Shown: in pieces, positions 1-11,687 of the stretch | How the letters are laid out: every line of letters starts with the position of its first letter | Position numbering within the stretch: position 1 is the stretch's first letter | DNA from: Inonotus obliquus | Taxonomy: Eukaryota > Basidiomycota > Agaricomycetes > Hymenochaetales > Hymenochaetaceae | Reading direction: 5' to 3' | Assembly (NCBI GenBank): GCA_032164295.1 | Contig: JAJHTX010000002.1 | Coordinates: 1,550,001-1,614,000 of the forward strand | DNA length: 64,000 nucleotides | Position numbers and translations under genes: made by a program | Notes under the pieces: generated by a model | Databases searched by the model: none | Told to the model about the DNA's origin: nothing | The model's input: only the letters and a program-made list of their open reading frames with translations

Positions 1-846
1 CCAATCTCGCGATACAAAAACGCCTCGCAGAACTCGTTAGCCTTGCTGAGAACACTGAGCTAAGTGTGAGTAACTACGTTACGCTAGCTTGTACGGACTA
101 ACGTTACCTTGTTTAGGTAGATTCTCGAAGTCGCGTGGACCAATCTCGACTACTGCTTGTTGCGCCTCTCGCACTCTCCTATATCATCCTGAACGACCTG
201 TACGTCTACTTCCACGTCATGACGCGCCTTTTGGAAGAATGCTTAATGTGTGCAATCAGACCCCAGGCGCATGCTTCCTTGACCCGATTGCCAGATAACC
301 TTGCGTCACACGCTTTGACTCGATCCCTCCTGAGGCTCGCTCTAGCAGCACAATATAGAAATTATCCTCTTATTTATAAGGGCGTGGAGGAAACACTTGC
401 CTTAGTACAAGGACCTATTTTTAACTCTTCTCTGGCGGCCGTTATTAAGTTGCTCTTGGAAAGATACATGAGTGAGCCAGTGATTTCCAATGTTGCTGGA
501 CCGAGACTCTAACTTGAGCACTACGATAGATGAATTCCGTCGTAAAACGGCGAACTTACTCGCGAGAACATATTCCACACTCTCTGCCTCTTTGGCGGGG
601 TTATATCTCAATGTCCTGGAGGATGACGCTCGTAGAGCTCTAGAGCAGCTCGGCTGGACCTCAGATTCTACAACCGACCAACTATCTCCCCCTTCTGCAA
701 AGAAGTCGGTTGACAATCTACCAGGTGAGCCCTATTCAAATAATCGTGGTGACCGATGGTTCGCTCATCTCACTTTGATAGCTTCATCATTGTTTACAGT
801 TAGACAGGTAATTGGAGGAACAGCACTGATTGAATCTTCTGTGTAA
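1..846 (+). CDS. CSN8: COP9 signalosome subunit 8 (CSN8) homologue, 5' partial
   Basis: This would be subunit 8 of the COP9 signalosome, the complex that removes Nedd8 from cullins. The gene enters from the left edge, so the N-terminus is missing. Inferred exons are 1-65, 117-199, 260-471, 530-724 and 800-846, separated by GT-AG introns of 51-75 nt; the stop is TAA at 844-846. The spliced protein keeps the family landmarks: a helix pair around LNDLPQAH, a YPLIYKGV segment, and the diagnostic C-terminal core KTANLLARTYSTLSAS followed by EQLGWTSDSTTDQLSP. That matches the GWxxDSTTxxLxP signature of the CSN8/PSD8/eIF3k family. The intron at 725-799 has a length divisible by three and no in-frame stop, so its removal rests on splice motifs only. 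Identity is based on motif recognition; the missing N-terminus cannot be judged. Confidence 0.72.
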
Positions 847-1163
847 CACAATTGCATTTGCAAAGTTGAAGGAACCCGTTTCAGACATACATTTAAGCTG
901 TATTATTGTAGCTATATAAACATTACTATTGTTTGATTCATGATAGCCAAGCACAGTACTGAGTATGTATACAAACAGCATCAAACAACGCGAATGCAAT
1001 TAGCCATCACAAAGCCACGCGCCAATCCTCGGTGAACTCTCCTTCCTACTCTCATACCACTGGTTGTTTTGCTACAAGTACTCCGCCTTCCATTTATAAA
1101 AGTAAACAGACTGGGACTCATTGCCGCCTCTAGAAACCACGTGTTCAACGACACTTCGGCAGT
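847..1163. other. Intergenic spacer, CSN8 to UBLCP1
   Basis: This 317-bp spacer between two genes on the same strand must hold the CSN8 3' end and the UBLCP1 promoter. I see no conserved reading frame, repeat or RNA gene in it. Confidence 0.5.
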
Positions 1164-2968
1164 ATGCCTAGTTTACATTCTTTTCATCTCAGCATAACCA
1201 TCTTAATGCACCGGGCTTTGACGCAGTGGCTAGTTCAGACAATCACAACCCCGGTAATGGCACTATATTGAACGCGGATGGAACTATTGAAAATAACCGG
1301 GTATGCTACATGCTCCGAGGTGTCAAATACTGACTGACCTTCACTTGGACTATCCGTCTGATCAAGCCTGTCTCAGAGGAATCAGGTCCTCCAGAAGTCT
1401 GGATTAAACTCAAGTTCACTTGGGGAGGCAAGAACTATGATATAGACGTTGCAGAGTCGGATCGGTGAGTCCTCCGTATATCTTCACTTTGGATTACTTA
1501 AGTTGAGCATTAATCATTCAGGGTATATGATATGAAATCACTGATATTCAGCGTGACGAACGTGCCTCCAGATAGACAGAAGATCCTGGGTCTTGTAAAG
1601 GGCAAACTTCCGCCTGAGCAAGAAGCTATGTTAGTGCTTTGTGGCTCTTCTTCAGATACTACCGCGGTTTACGAATGCCCCACGTCCTAATCAGATCAAA
1701 TCTGAAGTTAGCGCCTGGAAAGAAATTTTCACTCGTTGGCACTCCATTGGGAGACGAACTCAAAGATCCCTCTAGTAAGTCTCACGCGAGTACCCAGTAC
1801 CACTTGTAACTCACAGATTTGATGTTGCACAGAACTAGAAGAACTCCCGGATGTCGTTAATGACTTGGACGTCGACTTCTCTGAGAACCCAGAGGCGTCG
1901 CGCGCCTTTATCGCAGACAAACGAAACCAGCGAAAGATCCGGGAAGCCACTCAACGTTTGCGCGGTACCTTGCCTTTGATGCATCCCTTGCGAGAAGGGA
2001 AAAGGCTGCTTGTTTTGGACATTGATTATAGTGAAGTTCCTAATAATGGCACTTTGTGAGATACTGACACATGATGATAGCTATCTTGGATACCAAACCG
2101 CTCTTAGAGGGATCATTACCACCTATTGAATGTGCTAGGCCTCGTTTGCATGAATTTCTTGAGGCCATTTATCCTTATTACGACATTTGCGTTTGGTGCG
2201 TAGTGCCAGATTGCTTTCTACCGCTAACTTATACTCCCATTTTAGGTCCCAAACCAGCTGGATGTGGTTGGAGGCCAAACTTCACGAACTAGGCATGATA
2301 GGATCGGAGAGTAACCGCTATAAGGTCATCATGATTTCCTACATTATGAGGTTTCACTAACACTCCATCCTGGAACAGATAAATTTCGGTACTCATCCCT
2401 TCCACGTGTCACTTGCTCTTCTCACTTACCCTTTCTTTGCAGTTCTTGATAAAACTTGCATGTTCAAAGTCTTTTCCGTACGGAACGGGCAACAATTTCC
2501 CCACCACGTCAAACCGTTGAAAATTATCTGGAACCTATTCCCTCAATAGTGCGTGAAGCTCCTTTTCCCAATTGTCTCATATATCCTGACGATGTCCGTA
2601 GCGATGCTTCAAACACCATTCACGTTGATGACCTTGTTCGTAATTGATTCCTTAGTTCTGAGCTTTTCTGGCTGAACATGATTCCTCCATACAGAGTCGA
2701 AACTTCGCACTTAATCCTGGGGAAGGGCTAAAGATCAGTGCTTTCACAGAGGCACATTCTCTCCGTGCCACGGGAGATCGCGAGTTAGAGAAGCTAGCAC
2801 GTTACATGGTGCATATGGCGACTGTGCCGGACTTTAAGACGGTAGACCATAGGGTGAGTTTGAACTTGAATTCATCGATGGCTACATTGCGATGGTCCTT
2901 GTACTTATATTTGCTAGAACTGGAAGAAGGTCGCTAAGGCACTGCAACCGCCCGAGTCCGGATCATGA
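1164..2968 (+). CDS. UBLCP1: Ubiquitin-like domain-containing CTD phosphatase (UBLCP1 homologue)
   Basis: In animals UBLCP1 is a nuclear HAD-family phosphatase that binds and dephosphorylates the 26S proteasome. Thirteen exons give 372 aa: 1164-1170, 1227-1300, 1367-1464, 1522-1629, 1695-1774, 1833-2030, 2081-2195, 2246-2324, 2379-2388, 2443-2548, 2602-2635, 2695-2853 and 2918-2968. The N-terminal half contains a ubiquitin-like domain (FTWGGKNYDIDV ... VPPDRQKILGLVKG). The catalytic DxDxT motif, LDIDYTILD, is completed only after splicing across 2031-2080. Further family signatures are RPRLHEFL, YDICVW, WLEAKLHELG, HVKPLKIIWNLFPQ, TIHVDDLSRNF and NPGEGLKI. Exon 1 carries only seven bases and exon 9 only ten. 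The ATG at 1164 was chosen because it is the only upstream start that splices in frame; the human protein is about 50 residues shorter, mainly at the N-terminus. Confidence 0.88.
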
Positions 2969-3124
2969 TGAGATGTTGTTCGGACTATATGTAACACCTC
3001 TTGCATACATCAAACAACATCATCTTGATGATGACATATATACACCACGTTATACACGTTATACCATGATATAACACTACGCAAGACATTACAATGCTAT
3101 CCAATATCCGGGAACTAAATATAA

Positions 3125-5820
3125 TCACGCTGGTATGTCCGATAAGAGGCTATACAAGCTACCTGCGGCAGCTACTTTGCCACGGCCATTCGCAGGAGAA
3201 CCAATTTTGATGTCATTGGCTATCTTCTGTGCCTTTCGCTTAGCCTTCTTTCCCTGCCTCTCCTCTGCGAAGCAAGTCTCTACGCCATTTGTTAATGCAT
3301 GCCAAACATCGTCAGCGACCTTGATGTCATCCTTGGAAGCAAGAAGGCTGTGGAAACGAAGACCTGAAAAGAAGTGTGCACAGGCTGGTATCACATCCGT
3401 GAGCAGCAGAACCTGGACAACGTGCTCGATACACTCTATCGCGGTTGATATTTGCGCGGTAAGCTGAATGGAGCGCTCTGAAACTTCAGGTGGAGGCTCA
3501 AGGGATGACCGGGTAGAGAAACGAGCTATTGATGCGATAAATGCTCGCGCTTCTTTGCGAGTCCACTTCTCCAACTGTCTTTCTTTGGAGTTGAGAGCTT
3601 CTTCTGCTCGTTCGTGCATCCTGGTAATTACCAGGCGCAAAGAAAGCACGGACATCCGATCATCTGTGGACAAGTTCATGATGTCCAATGAATTAACTTG
3701 TAGGAACGAGCAAAGAACGGTGAGGCGTTCCTCCTCAGATCGCAACTGAATCGGGATCGCCCTTAACTCGTCCTCGTTCTCGACAAGTATCGAGGGAGCG
3801 ATAAATTGACGAAGAGCAGACACTTCAACCTCCTCGGCGACTACTCGTGCACCTCTTCGCACATATTCCAGAACAGTTTTCCGTTGAGCATGCACGTGCT
3901 TCTTCATAGCAGCAGGACGTTCTAGGGGAGCGGGACTGCGAACCGAACTCGGCGCAACAGACTCGCTAGCACAGTCTTCATCCAGCGCATCCTGGTCATC
4001 CATCGACGACGACGATTTGACCCGCCCGACTTCGCTGATCTGAAGCTGTCGCAATTCCCCGCGAAGTTTACTGACGTCGGCTGAGATAGGACCCGCGTCC
4101 TCGTCCTCATCCTCCATTTCCTCTACAACATCGACTAGCTCGTCCGGATCTTCCATATCGGGATCTTCGTCCCCCTCGTCTAGTGGAGGGGCAGGGATGC
4201 ATGCCCCGTCTTCAAGTAGTGAGTACGCAAAGAGGCGTACGTATCGTGAAACGCTTCGAGCTACTGTCTCCAAGTCTGGGTTTTCCAAGAACAAATCCGG
4301 CCAACACGTCCGCGTTGAAAAAATATCCATTAACGACGGGGAAAACTTGCCCATACGATAGGCACGGAGATACAGAGCGGAAATGACCTCGGCATAATTG
4401 GACGAGTCATCGATACCTGTCCGATCCATTTGCATCACAAGCCGGCATTCCTCAGGAAGATGAAGGGCACATACGGAGCCAGAAAGAAACACGCCTTCTG
4501 CTGGTCGCAAGGGCATTGCATACGGTAGGGTCCCTTCAACAATTCTCTCAACCATCGCAGCTTGTTGATCCGGCCCAACAAGCGCAGAGGGTGCGCCACT
4601 GCTCACGGCAAGAGCCTCAACCGTCATCTGTATAAGCTCCATAACGCTCTGTGGCCTCTTCTTGTTTCGCTTACCGGGACGACCAAACAATAGGGTATTC
4701 AAAGTCGCAGCCGCGTGAGTGATGCGTTGAGAATTCGTTAGGCGCCTCTCGAAAAGTAGGCTTGTGATGGCTCTTGGATTGACTGCGAAGTGAGGGCGGT
4801 CACCTGGTAGTAACGTATAATCGTTTCCGACAAGTGCACCGAGCAGAGGAAGCACCGAGACCGACAAATTGAGATGCTGCGCGAGAGAAGTCGGAGTATA
4901 TAATGACGCCGAGAGGGAGATTTCTGTCGATTCTGGGGGAATAATGCCAGAACCCGTCATTCGTTCCAGAGGAGTCCGTCTCTTCTTTTTCACGGATTGG
5001 AAACCATCATCCGCGTCATCGCTAGCGTGACCATTCTTGTCGTAGCCAGCCCAAATCATCTCATCCAATGGCATGTAACCAAGATATCCCTCACTATTGA
5101 GAACAACAAAATCAGAATCTCGCCCGACCACATATGCCCCAAGACGTCCGGCGAGCTCAACCGCGTAAGGGTCAGCCTCTTCATCGGCAAAATGAACTTC
5201 AATATACTCCCGCTCTTCGGTTTCTATAGACCCGTAGAATGAAACTTCACTAGCTCCACTTCGGAACGATAGCAAAGCATGTACGCATACCGCGAGGGCC
5301 AAAGGTGGTATAATGCGTGCTTCGTTCAAGAATCGGCGGGTGCTGCGTGACGCGCTCGATGTTCGAAAGAACAGTAAAGCTTGCTGAACATGGCCTCGAT
5401 TAATGCGGTCCAAGGCCGTGGTGATTTTGCCCGGTGGTGTTGCGCCTGTTTATTATGGTTTATCCTGTAGCAAGACTCAAGAGACCCAATGGACTGACCA
5501 TCGAAGACAAAAATTGGACGAAGACCAACGAGTATCCAAGTTTTTACAACCCTGATCACAAGGTCATAAAACACTTCATATTCACCACCGTAGACCCATG
5601 GGAGGCCCGAGTCTTCGAGCACTTTATAGATGAAGCTAACATGAGCGGTGGCGAGAGGTATGCGGTCAGTCCAAAGGACATAGAGCTAGAGAGTCGATAC
5701 GCACGACCATCCATCGATGACTAGGGGTGTCGGCGGCCCATTCTGCGAGGAGAAGTGGATGGTTCTAGAAAGCTGAGAACGCTTTTCCTTGAGGAAAGTT
5801 GTTAGACCGTGTACACCCAT
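3125..5820 (-). CDS. Asteroid-type XPG/PIN-fold protein
   Basis: Asteroid-family proteins carry an XPG/FEN1-like N-terminal and internal nuclease fold; their biochemical role is poorly known. Three exons give 857 aa: 5820-5705, 5635-5499 and 5445-3125. The start is fixed by the hallmark MGVHGLTTFLKE, followed by LVIDGWSFIYKVLEDSG, an XPG-N-like strand in which some acidic positions differ from active FEN1. Next come RPIFVFDGATPPGK, QQALLFFRTSSASRSTRRFL and an XPG-I-like stretch, DEEADPYAVELAGRLGAYVVGRDSDFVVLNSEGYLGYMPLDE. The middle holds an acidic, low-complexity linker (EEMEDEDEDAG) and the C-terminus a lysine-rich tail. It lies tail to tail with the UBLCP1 gene, with about 155 bp between stops. 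Whether it is catalytically active cannot be told from sequence. Confidence 0.8.
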
Positions 5821-6640
5821 GAGGCAGACAAGAAACTCCTCCAATTCAAAAATGGTTCTGACACGTGAGATCCGCATTCTGGTTTGAGCGTTCAGCACAC
5901 GTGATGTGGTAGGAGAAAAATCTCTCCAGCCCGGCGCTGGCTTCACTGTTGGTGACACAGTCAAAGGTAAGCTTACTAGAACGTTGTATGTTTCCCTACA
6001 AGATGATTTCTTTTGCCGCCCCAGTCGTAGTCCAAGGACTGTGACGATCGGCAGAGCAACTAGCCAAAACGTTTTGCACCGCTGACTCTTTCTTCCCCTT
6101 TCTTTTGATTATGTGCCCTGGACTGCTCGCTGACTTTCTTGTTATATAGAAGCGAGGTTCAGTTGGCTGTGTGGATGATATACAAGCTAAAAGTCCAGGT
6201 ATGTACCATCACCCTTCGTCCGCCTTTGCTTGATGAGAAACCATTACCACCTCATCTGACGCCTAAGGCGCCTGAGGAAAACTATCAAATGAAACTAAGA
6301 ACAGCCAGCTGAATTCTCTGATCTTGCGCTTGATTCGAACTTTGCACTAATGCAGCTTATAACTTTCAGATGTGCAATTTGATTAGGCCCGTGGTCGCGA
6401 AAACGCACCGGAAAGCAAGATGCAGTCAACAAACCGCCTTCTCGCTCATGGATAGCTTGAATCATTGGTATCGGTATCTTCAGCTCTTGCCAATGTTTGC
6501 TAATGCACACAGCGCTGAGCTCACCATCTGTAAACCTTCTTGTATTTTTTGTCCAGTCAGCCATATCAAATACACGTGCACTTCACGTGCTGATGAAACA
6601 TATACCCATGCCTGCAACCTTTCTCTTTAACCACCATCAT
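5821..6640. other. Intergenic, no supported gene
   Basis: This region lies upstream of the Asteroid-type gene. It contains an 89-codon open frame on the minus strand (6564-6295) with a normal ATG, but I recognise no family, splice partner or conserved motif, so it is not called as a gene. Confidence 0.4.
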
Positions 6641-7800
6641 CGCCTGTAGCATGGGTTGGGCCTCTCTGTGTGAGTGTGCTGTCCTGTGTGGACGTGGTGG
6701 GACGGCTCCGCTTCGCTGCCTTATGCGCGGTGGGCGTCGTAAACCCAGCCTCCTACATAGGACCTGGTCGACTGCAGTGGGAGACAGGCTGTTGTCCCTG
6801 TTCTCCGCGACTGTTCGCCTCTTACTCTCTGATGGAAACTACGCTGGCGACCGTCCAGTTCGTCAAAACCGGCAGGGCTATTGCCTTCCCTAGGGTGGGG
6901 ATTGTTCCGTTCGTCCACGACACGGCTCACTTGCGCCTCGGCGCACTACGACTCGAAGCGCATCGGCGCATTTCTTAGGGCGGGGTCGTCACCCCCTGCT
7001 CTGTTCACATTCTATGGCGGTCATTGATTGGCTGTCGACGACTCTCTCACGCCCGTCTTCTCGGGCTCCGGTTTCGTCCTTTACGCTCACACGGTCGGTT
7101 TACCGGTCCGGAGCTTATCTTATACCCGAAGTTTGCGACACTCCGAAACGACGATCGCACGGCCTTCCACATAGGGTAGCGGGGGTTTAGGGGTGATGCC
7201 TTGAACTCTCGTCCACGATCCTTAGGGCGCTGGGCAGCGTCTCGAGTATGGGTTGGCCCGAATCTCTCCCGAAGCCGAACAATCTACTCCGGCCCACGGG
7301 CTGGACGAGTTCAAGAGGTCCCCTGCGCTATACGCGGGTTTCACGCCGGTAACCAGGCCGGATGCTACCGGATGTAGCGACCCAGGACATCACGCCGGTA
7401 ACCAGGCCGGATGCTGCCGGATGCAGCTGCTCCCTCAAACGTGGCGCAAGGGGTCTGTCAGCGGGGAGGAAGTGGGGAAGTGAGGATGCAGTATCAAAAG
7501 TAGGGGCGGTGCATTCTTCTTTGGGTCTGGAATTTCACGTCGGCGTGGGTCTTTGTCAGGCATCTCCTGCTGAGCCTCGCGTCCGATACTTTGCCTTTGA
7601 TATGGTCGGCCCTGTTGGCTTTTATCCAAAGGGTGGTTTTTCCGGTGGGTGCCCGACTATTAGTTACGCGGGGTTTTTCTTTTTTCCCTGCAATTGTTTA
7701 GTGAAGAACAGAGTCGAGGGTGACTTTGGCTTTGTTTGTATAGTTTGCCCGCTTTTGTTTGGTAATATGGTCACAAGCCATTATTATTAAATGAAATTAT
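6641..7800. repeat. GC-rich repetitive block, possible degenerate transposable element
   Basis: This block is clearly more GC-rich than the neighbouring intergenic DNA and ends abruptly in an AT-rich tail (about 7770-7806). Two related segments beginning ATGGGTTGG occur at about 6650 and 7250, and a tandem duplication lies at 7342-7427. The 11-mer ACCCATGCCTG occurs just before the block (about 6605) and just after it (about 7809), which would fit a target-site duplication of a poly(A)-type retroelement but could be chance. No reverse transcriptase, transposase or capsid motif is visible in any frame. A decayed non-coding element is the best guess. Confidence 0.35.
7342..7427. repeat. Direct repeat, 37-bp unit, two copies, 49-bp period
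   Basis: A 37-bp unit starting CACGCCGGTAACCAGGCCGG occurs at 7342-7378 and again at 7391-7427, with a 12-bp spacer. The copies differ at two positions, both purine or pyrimidine transitions. Confidence 0.9.
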
Positions 7801-7894
7801 ATTGTTAACCCATGCCTGTACTACAGTAGACAGTTCGCACAACCGTTTCAATTGAATAAGCGCCCCCATCGTGTCCTTCTCTCTATGATTTCCC

Positions 7895-9186
7895 ATGCCT
7901 TTGAGTGTCTCTCGCTCCCTCCTTAGATCTCTAACTCATCCTACAACCTCTATCAGAAGCAGCGGCTTCACACGAGTTCAGAGCTATCAGGGGAACTTTT
8001 ATCAAATCCGCACCTTTCTTGCTACCGAAATGCAACCATCGCGCGCCAACATGTCTCCCAAGGAACTTCGACCGTCTGCGAGTCTCATTGTAATAAACGC
8101 AGAGAATGAGATTCTTATGGTGCAACGACATTCCGACTCTCGCTCATTTGCTGGAGCCCACGTAGGTTCTCCATCGTTTTCTTGTTTACTCTGCGGCAAT
8201 GAGCCAACGTGATTTCCTTGCAGGTATTTCCAGGAGGAAACTTTGATAAAACACAAGACAGCTCGTGTGAGATGACAGCCATTCGAGAGACCTTTGAAGA
8301 GACCGGTATACTTCTTGCTTCACGTGTGTCAGGTCTCAAGGGCGTCATTCTATCAGAAGGTGCTTATGAGGAAGCTCGCAAGGCCATTCACTCCGGAAAG
8401 CTATTATTCAGCGAATTCCTATCGAAGAATGACCTAGTACTCGATGCAGCCTCTCTCCTCCCATTTTCGACATGGGTAACGCCGCCACAAGCGCCTAGGT
8501 ACGTAAATTTCTCCCATCAGACGGGCAGGATTGTTTTACTTCGCCCATAGGCGATTTCGCACTCGCTTTTTCTTGACGTTCCTCTCTTTCGCCTCCGCTC
8601 AATCTGGACCATCCTCGGGAGCACAAATCCATCGACTCCCCACCCCAGATTCTCCAGATAATGATTCTTCTGCTTCGACAGAGGTCGTATCAGCTAAATT
8701 CATCCACCCGCGCGATGTACTTGCCGCCTATGCGCGAGGAGAGATCGGTCTGATGCCTCCTCAGTTTTACTTATTATCTACCCTTCGAGATATATTCGGC
8801 TCTGGTTCGGATTCTAGAACTAGCACTTTCACCCAACGCGAAAGGATACGGAAGCTTTCACAGAGTCCTTTTGGTCGCATGGAGTTCAACCCACGATTCT
8901 CGCCGAGTAAGGCGCGGGACTCGCAAGAAGGAGTATCAAGTCAGATCCTCGTTCTCGAGGGTGATGAGACGAGGGGCGGGAAAAAAGGCCACCTGCATAG
9001 GATTACTTTTGTGCCGCAGAAACGAACTCTTGTGAGTGATAATCGCGCAGAGTTGCGTTCATCTATGTACTGGTTCGTGACCTTGCTAATATTTGGCTTT
9101 AGCTACCCCGTGAATCGGAACTAGTACGCACTCTCGATATTTTCACGGATCTCGAAGTGGCAAGCGCCCAGATATCTAAACTGTAG
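7895..9186 (+). CDS. NUDT19: Nudix hydrolase, NUDT19-like
   Basis: NUDT19-type Nudix enzymes hydrolyse acyl-CoA/CoA diphosphates in peroxisomes or mitochondria. Four exons give 368 aa: 7895-8161, 8224-8498, 8551-9031 and 9103-9186. The Nudix fold starts at about residue 60 (RPSASLIVINAENEILMVQRH). The Nudix-box core RETFEETGI is at residues 110-118, preceded by FPGGNFD. The glutamate expected at the start of the box is not obvious because the GG-to-RE spacing is longer than in small Nudix proteins, as also in NUDT19. Downstream landmarks are LLPFSTWVTPPQAPRRFRTRFFL and the FIHPRDVLAAYARGEIGLMPPQFYLLSTL block, again NUDT19-like. The first 45 residues are basic and Ser/Arg-rich and could be a mitochondrial presequence; a later in-frame ATG (about 8030) would remove it. 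No PTS1 tripeptide is present (the C-terminus is ISKL). Confidence 0.82.
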
Positions 9187-9352
9187 GGTACAATATAGAC
9201 TGATAATTGGACAAGAACGTTGTTTAAGTACGTCCAACGCCCGATCGATACACGACGCTCGGAAGCCGGTAGTAGGCATTCTACGGATGCCATCATCCGA
9301 CCTATCCAAAGCCGATACACAGAAAATCTGAGCACGTTGGGAGCACTCAAAA

Positions 9353-11226
9353 TCAATATGCAAGTCCCATAGCTCTCCTCGCTGCTTCGCCAATGACATC
9401 TTCATCCTTCCCAACACCGACAAACGTACCCTCTCCAGGCGTCTTCGGAAAATCTGGAGGGGTAATGCCCTTTATGAACGCTTCCTTTTGCCGAGCAAGG
9501 TAGCTCAGATTCTGAGGCGTCAACGGAACCGCGGGGATGTACATCACTGAAACAGTCCCGGGGCCGGGTTTCGAAGTCAGTATAATCAGCATCGTGATAA
9601 CGGAGAGTGGACATACCGGCAGAATCTTCGTTGCCGGTGTGTTCTTGCTCGACACTATGAACAACATCACAGTGCCAGAATACCATGTCTCCTGGTTTAA
9701 CTGTTGGTACGGACGTCATGGTTTCTTCAAGCCTGAGATGAGGATGAGATTCGGGAGTCAATCGAGGACCGAAGTAGCCTCCATCCCTCTCGAAGATACC
9801 TGGGAAGTCCGGGGTGGTCACGTCTGGACGATGATTCGTTAGGGAGTTCTCGCAATGAGAGTATAATCAAGAAGATCATACCGAATACCCAATTCTCTGG
9901 ATCAAGTGGGTTCTCGCTTACCAGGCTTTCCTTGAGTTTGAAGAATGGACGAAGAATAAGATATGCATTGGAGAGGAGCACGTTCGGGAAGACTTTGAGT
10001 GTTCCTTGGGTTGGTGCAGTCTCGCTGTAAAGCAACTGTCTTCAGTAGAAAGATGCAATCAAGACAATATTCTTCACCTTAAGGCCAGCCATCCTTGAAA
10101 AGTGCGGAATACGCTCGCCTTCAGATCGGTCAGCTACGAGCGGCATACGTTATAAGATACTCAAGACTCACTTGGTTTGGACGTTCATACATAGACGTCT
10201 TGGCCTGCAGCCTTCCAACAAGATCATACGGATCGTGCTTCTTCCAGTCACCTTTCAGAATATCGTCATAGCAGCTTCTGAAATTCATATCCTCCTGAAT
10301 AACAAATTAAGCGGGTGTTCGCGAGACACACGATCTTCGATAACAAGGACTAACCCAGCGCTCGATTCCTCCACCGTCGATGTGAGGAGGGTGCGCTCCC
10401 CATTGCACACCAGGATGCCTTATCAATCAACCCTGCGTCATAAATGTCGGTTAAATGCAGAGTCGTCTCGAGCAACACACCTTATTCTGAATCTATCAGC
10501 ATAGGATAAAGGTGTAGAGAGCTCGACGCCTTTGAGTAAGTCGTCTTTTGCATTCTCTTTGGCACCATTGATATGGTATAGGTTATTTAGCCATTTTCCG
10601 AGTTGGAGCACATTCGGATGTGCTCGGGCTTGGACCTGGGGTTTGGTCCAGCTGCAGGTATGGGCTAGGCATATACAAGAATAGACGCTTTGGAAGACAT
10701 ACTATAGCTGGAAGAATTGCTTGTCTTCTTCAGGAATCCCTATATGAATAAAGGGCGATAGATCGTGAGTTCTGAAAATCAACGTGCAATTGTCCGCCTT
10801 ACCTTCAACCGGATTGGTTTTTACGAACTTCTTCAGATCTTCCCTCCATGCAATCGCTTTTTCATCATCTACAACATTCTTGATCAACACCGCTCCTCGT
10901 CCCTTTATTGATTCAATCTCTTCTGGCTTCAGATTCTGCAGTTCTGAGAATTCGACTTGCGGGATGATCTAATTTATGTCGGGAACCATAATCATGTAAA
11001 AGGTCAATGGACTGATATGGTACGAAGCGTACATCTAGGAGCATAGACAACTTACAGAAGAACCATGGGTCTTGATTTCCTCAACGGCTTTACGGAGTTC
11101 TCCAAGCAAATCATTCCAAGCGGCTGTCAGACGTGCCTTTGACCCCTCATCCTGCGGTCCAATTCTATTTTTCAGATCAGCGAAACGGAGCGGAAGAGTC
11201 TGGGGTTTATTATTCTCGAGCTGCAT
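9353..11226 (-). CDS. DUF1479 protein, tandem copy A (putative 2OG-Fe(II) oxygenase)
   Basis: This is the first of three adjacent DUF1479 (E. coli YbiU-type) genes. Ten exons give 438 aa: 11226-11056, 10968-10803, 10739-10703, 10651-10481, 10418-10355, 10294-10172, 10118-10078, 10024-9882, 9823-9617 and 9546-9353. Family landmarks are IIPQVEFSELQNL, RGAVLIKNVVDDEKA, WTKPQVQARAHPN, HPPHIDGGGIERW, FRTFQGWLAL, FPNVLLSNAYLILRPFF, GDMVFWHCDVVHSVE and YIPAVPLTPQN. The PHID pair (H194, D196) with the distal WHCDVVH (about 356-361) looks like the H-x-D...H iron triad of 2-oxoglutarate oxygenases; that chemistry is inference from motif and family. It is more similar to copy B than to copy C. A CTTATC (GATA-factor-type) site lies about 150 bp upstream. 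The substrate is unknown. Confidence 0.88.
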
Positions 11227-11687
11227 GCTTCAGCGGAGTATACACCCAAATAACTGACGAAAAGAAAGATTCAGTCAGGAAGAGGGACATGGTATCAAGC
11301 TTGAGAATGATGCTGCTCTTATAGTCCTCCATGATTCGGAAATACGGCGACTAAAACCGTGTATCATGAGACTTGTCTTATCTCTCAAGAGATTAGAAGT
11401 ACAATCTAGAATGAGAATGTTCAGTCACGAGAACAAGGTGGATGAGAATATGGATTGACGGTTGACCTCTTCTGGCACACATAAAATACCAGTCTGAGTT
11501 TCGCCGAGGTTCTTCCTGCTCCTACTATTGATCATTGCTATTTTGGCTGATGTGGTGTGGTTTGGCTCAAATGAGTCCAACAACCAACCAATACTGTGCA
11601 CACGATGTATAAATCAGACACTCTACATGTCATTCTCGGGCCTATCACAATCCATCAAAACTCTAAGTGTGTTGGGAGTACTCGAGA
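11227..11687 (-). promoter_or_regulatory. Upstream region of DUF1479 copy A, with elements shared with copy B
   Basis: This 461-bp spacer contains CTTGTCTTATCT (CTTATC at 11377-11382; AGATAAG in gene direction), which resembles a fungal GATA-factor site, 151 bp before the start. A 24-nt block beginning CTGAGTTTCGCCGAGG (11494-11517) lies 268 bp before the start. Both recur at nearly the same distances upstream of copy B. No binding is demonstrated; this may be regulatory or simply residual duplication. Confidence 0.45.

Noticed and set aside
4997..5242. Plus-strand open frames inside the Asteroid-type gene
   Set aside because: These are shadows of the long minus-strand exon, which has clear family motifs.
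6295..6564. 89-codon minus-strand open frame with ATG
   Set aside because: It contains no family motif, no supporting neighbours and no signs of splicing to further exons. It is not enough to call a gene.
7362..7790. 142-codon open frame in the GC-rich block
   Set aside because: It crosses the direct repeat and a T-rich tail. It shows no reverse transcriptase, gag or transposase signature and is probably non-coding.
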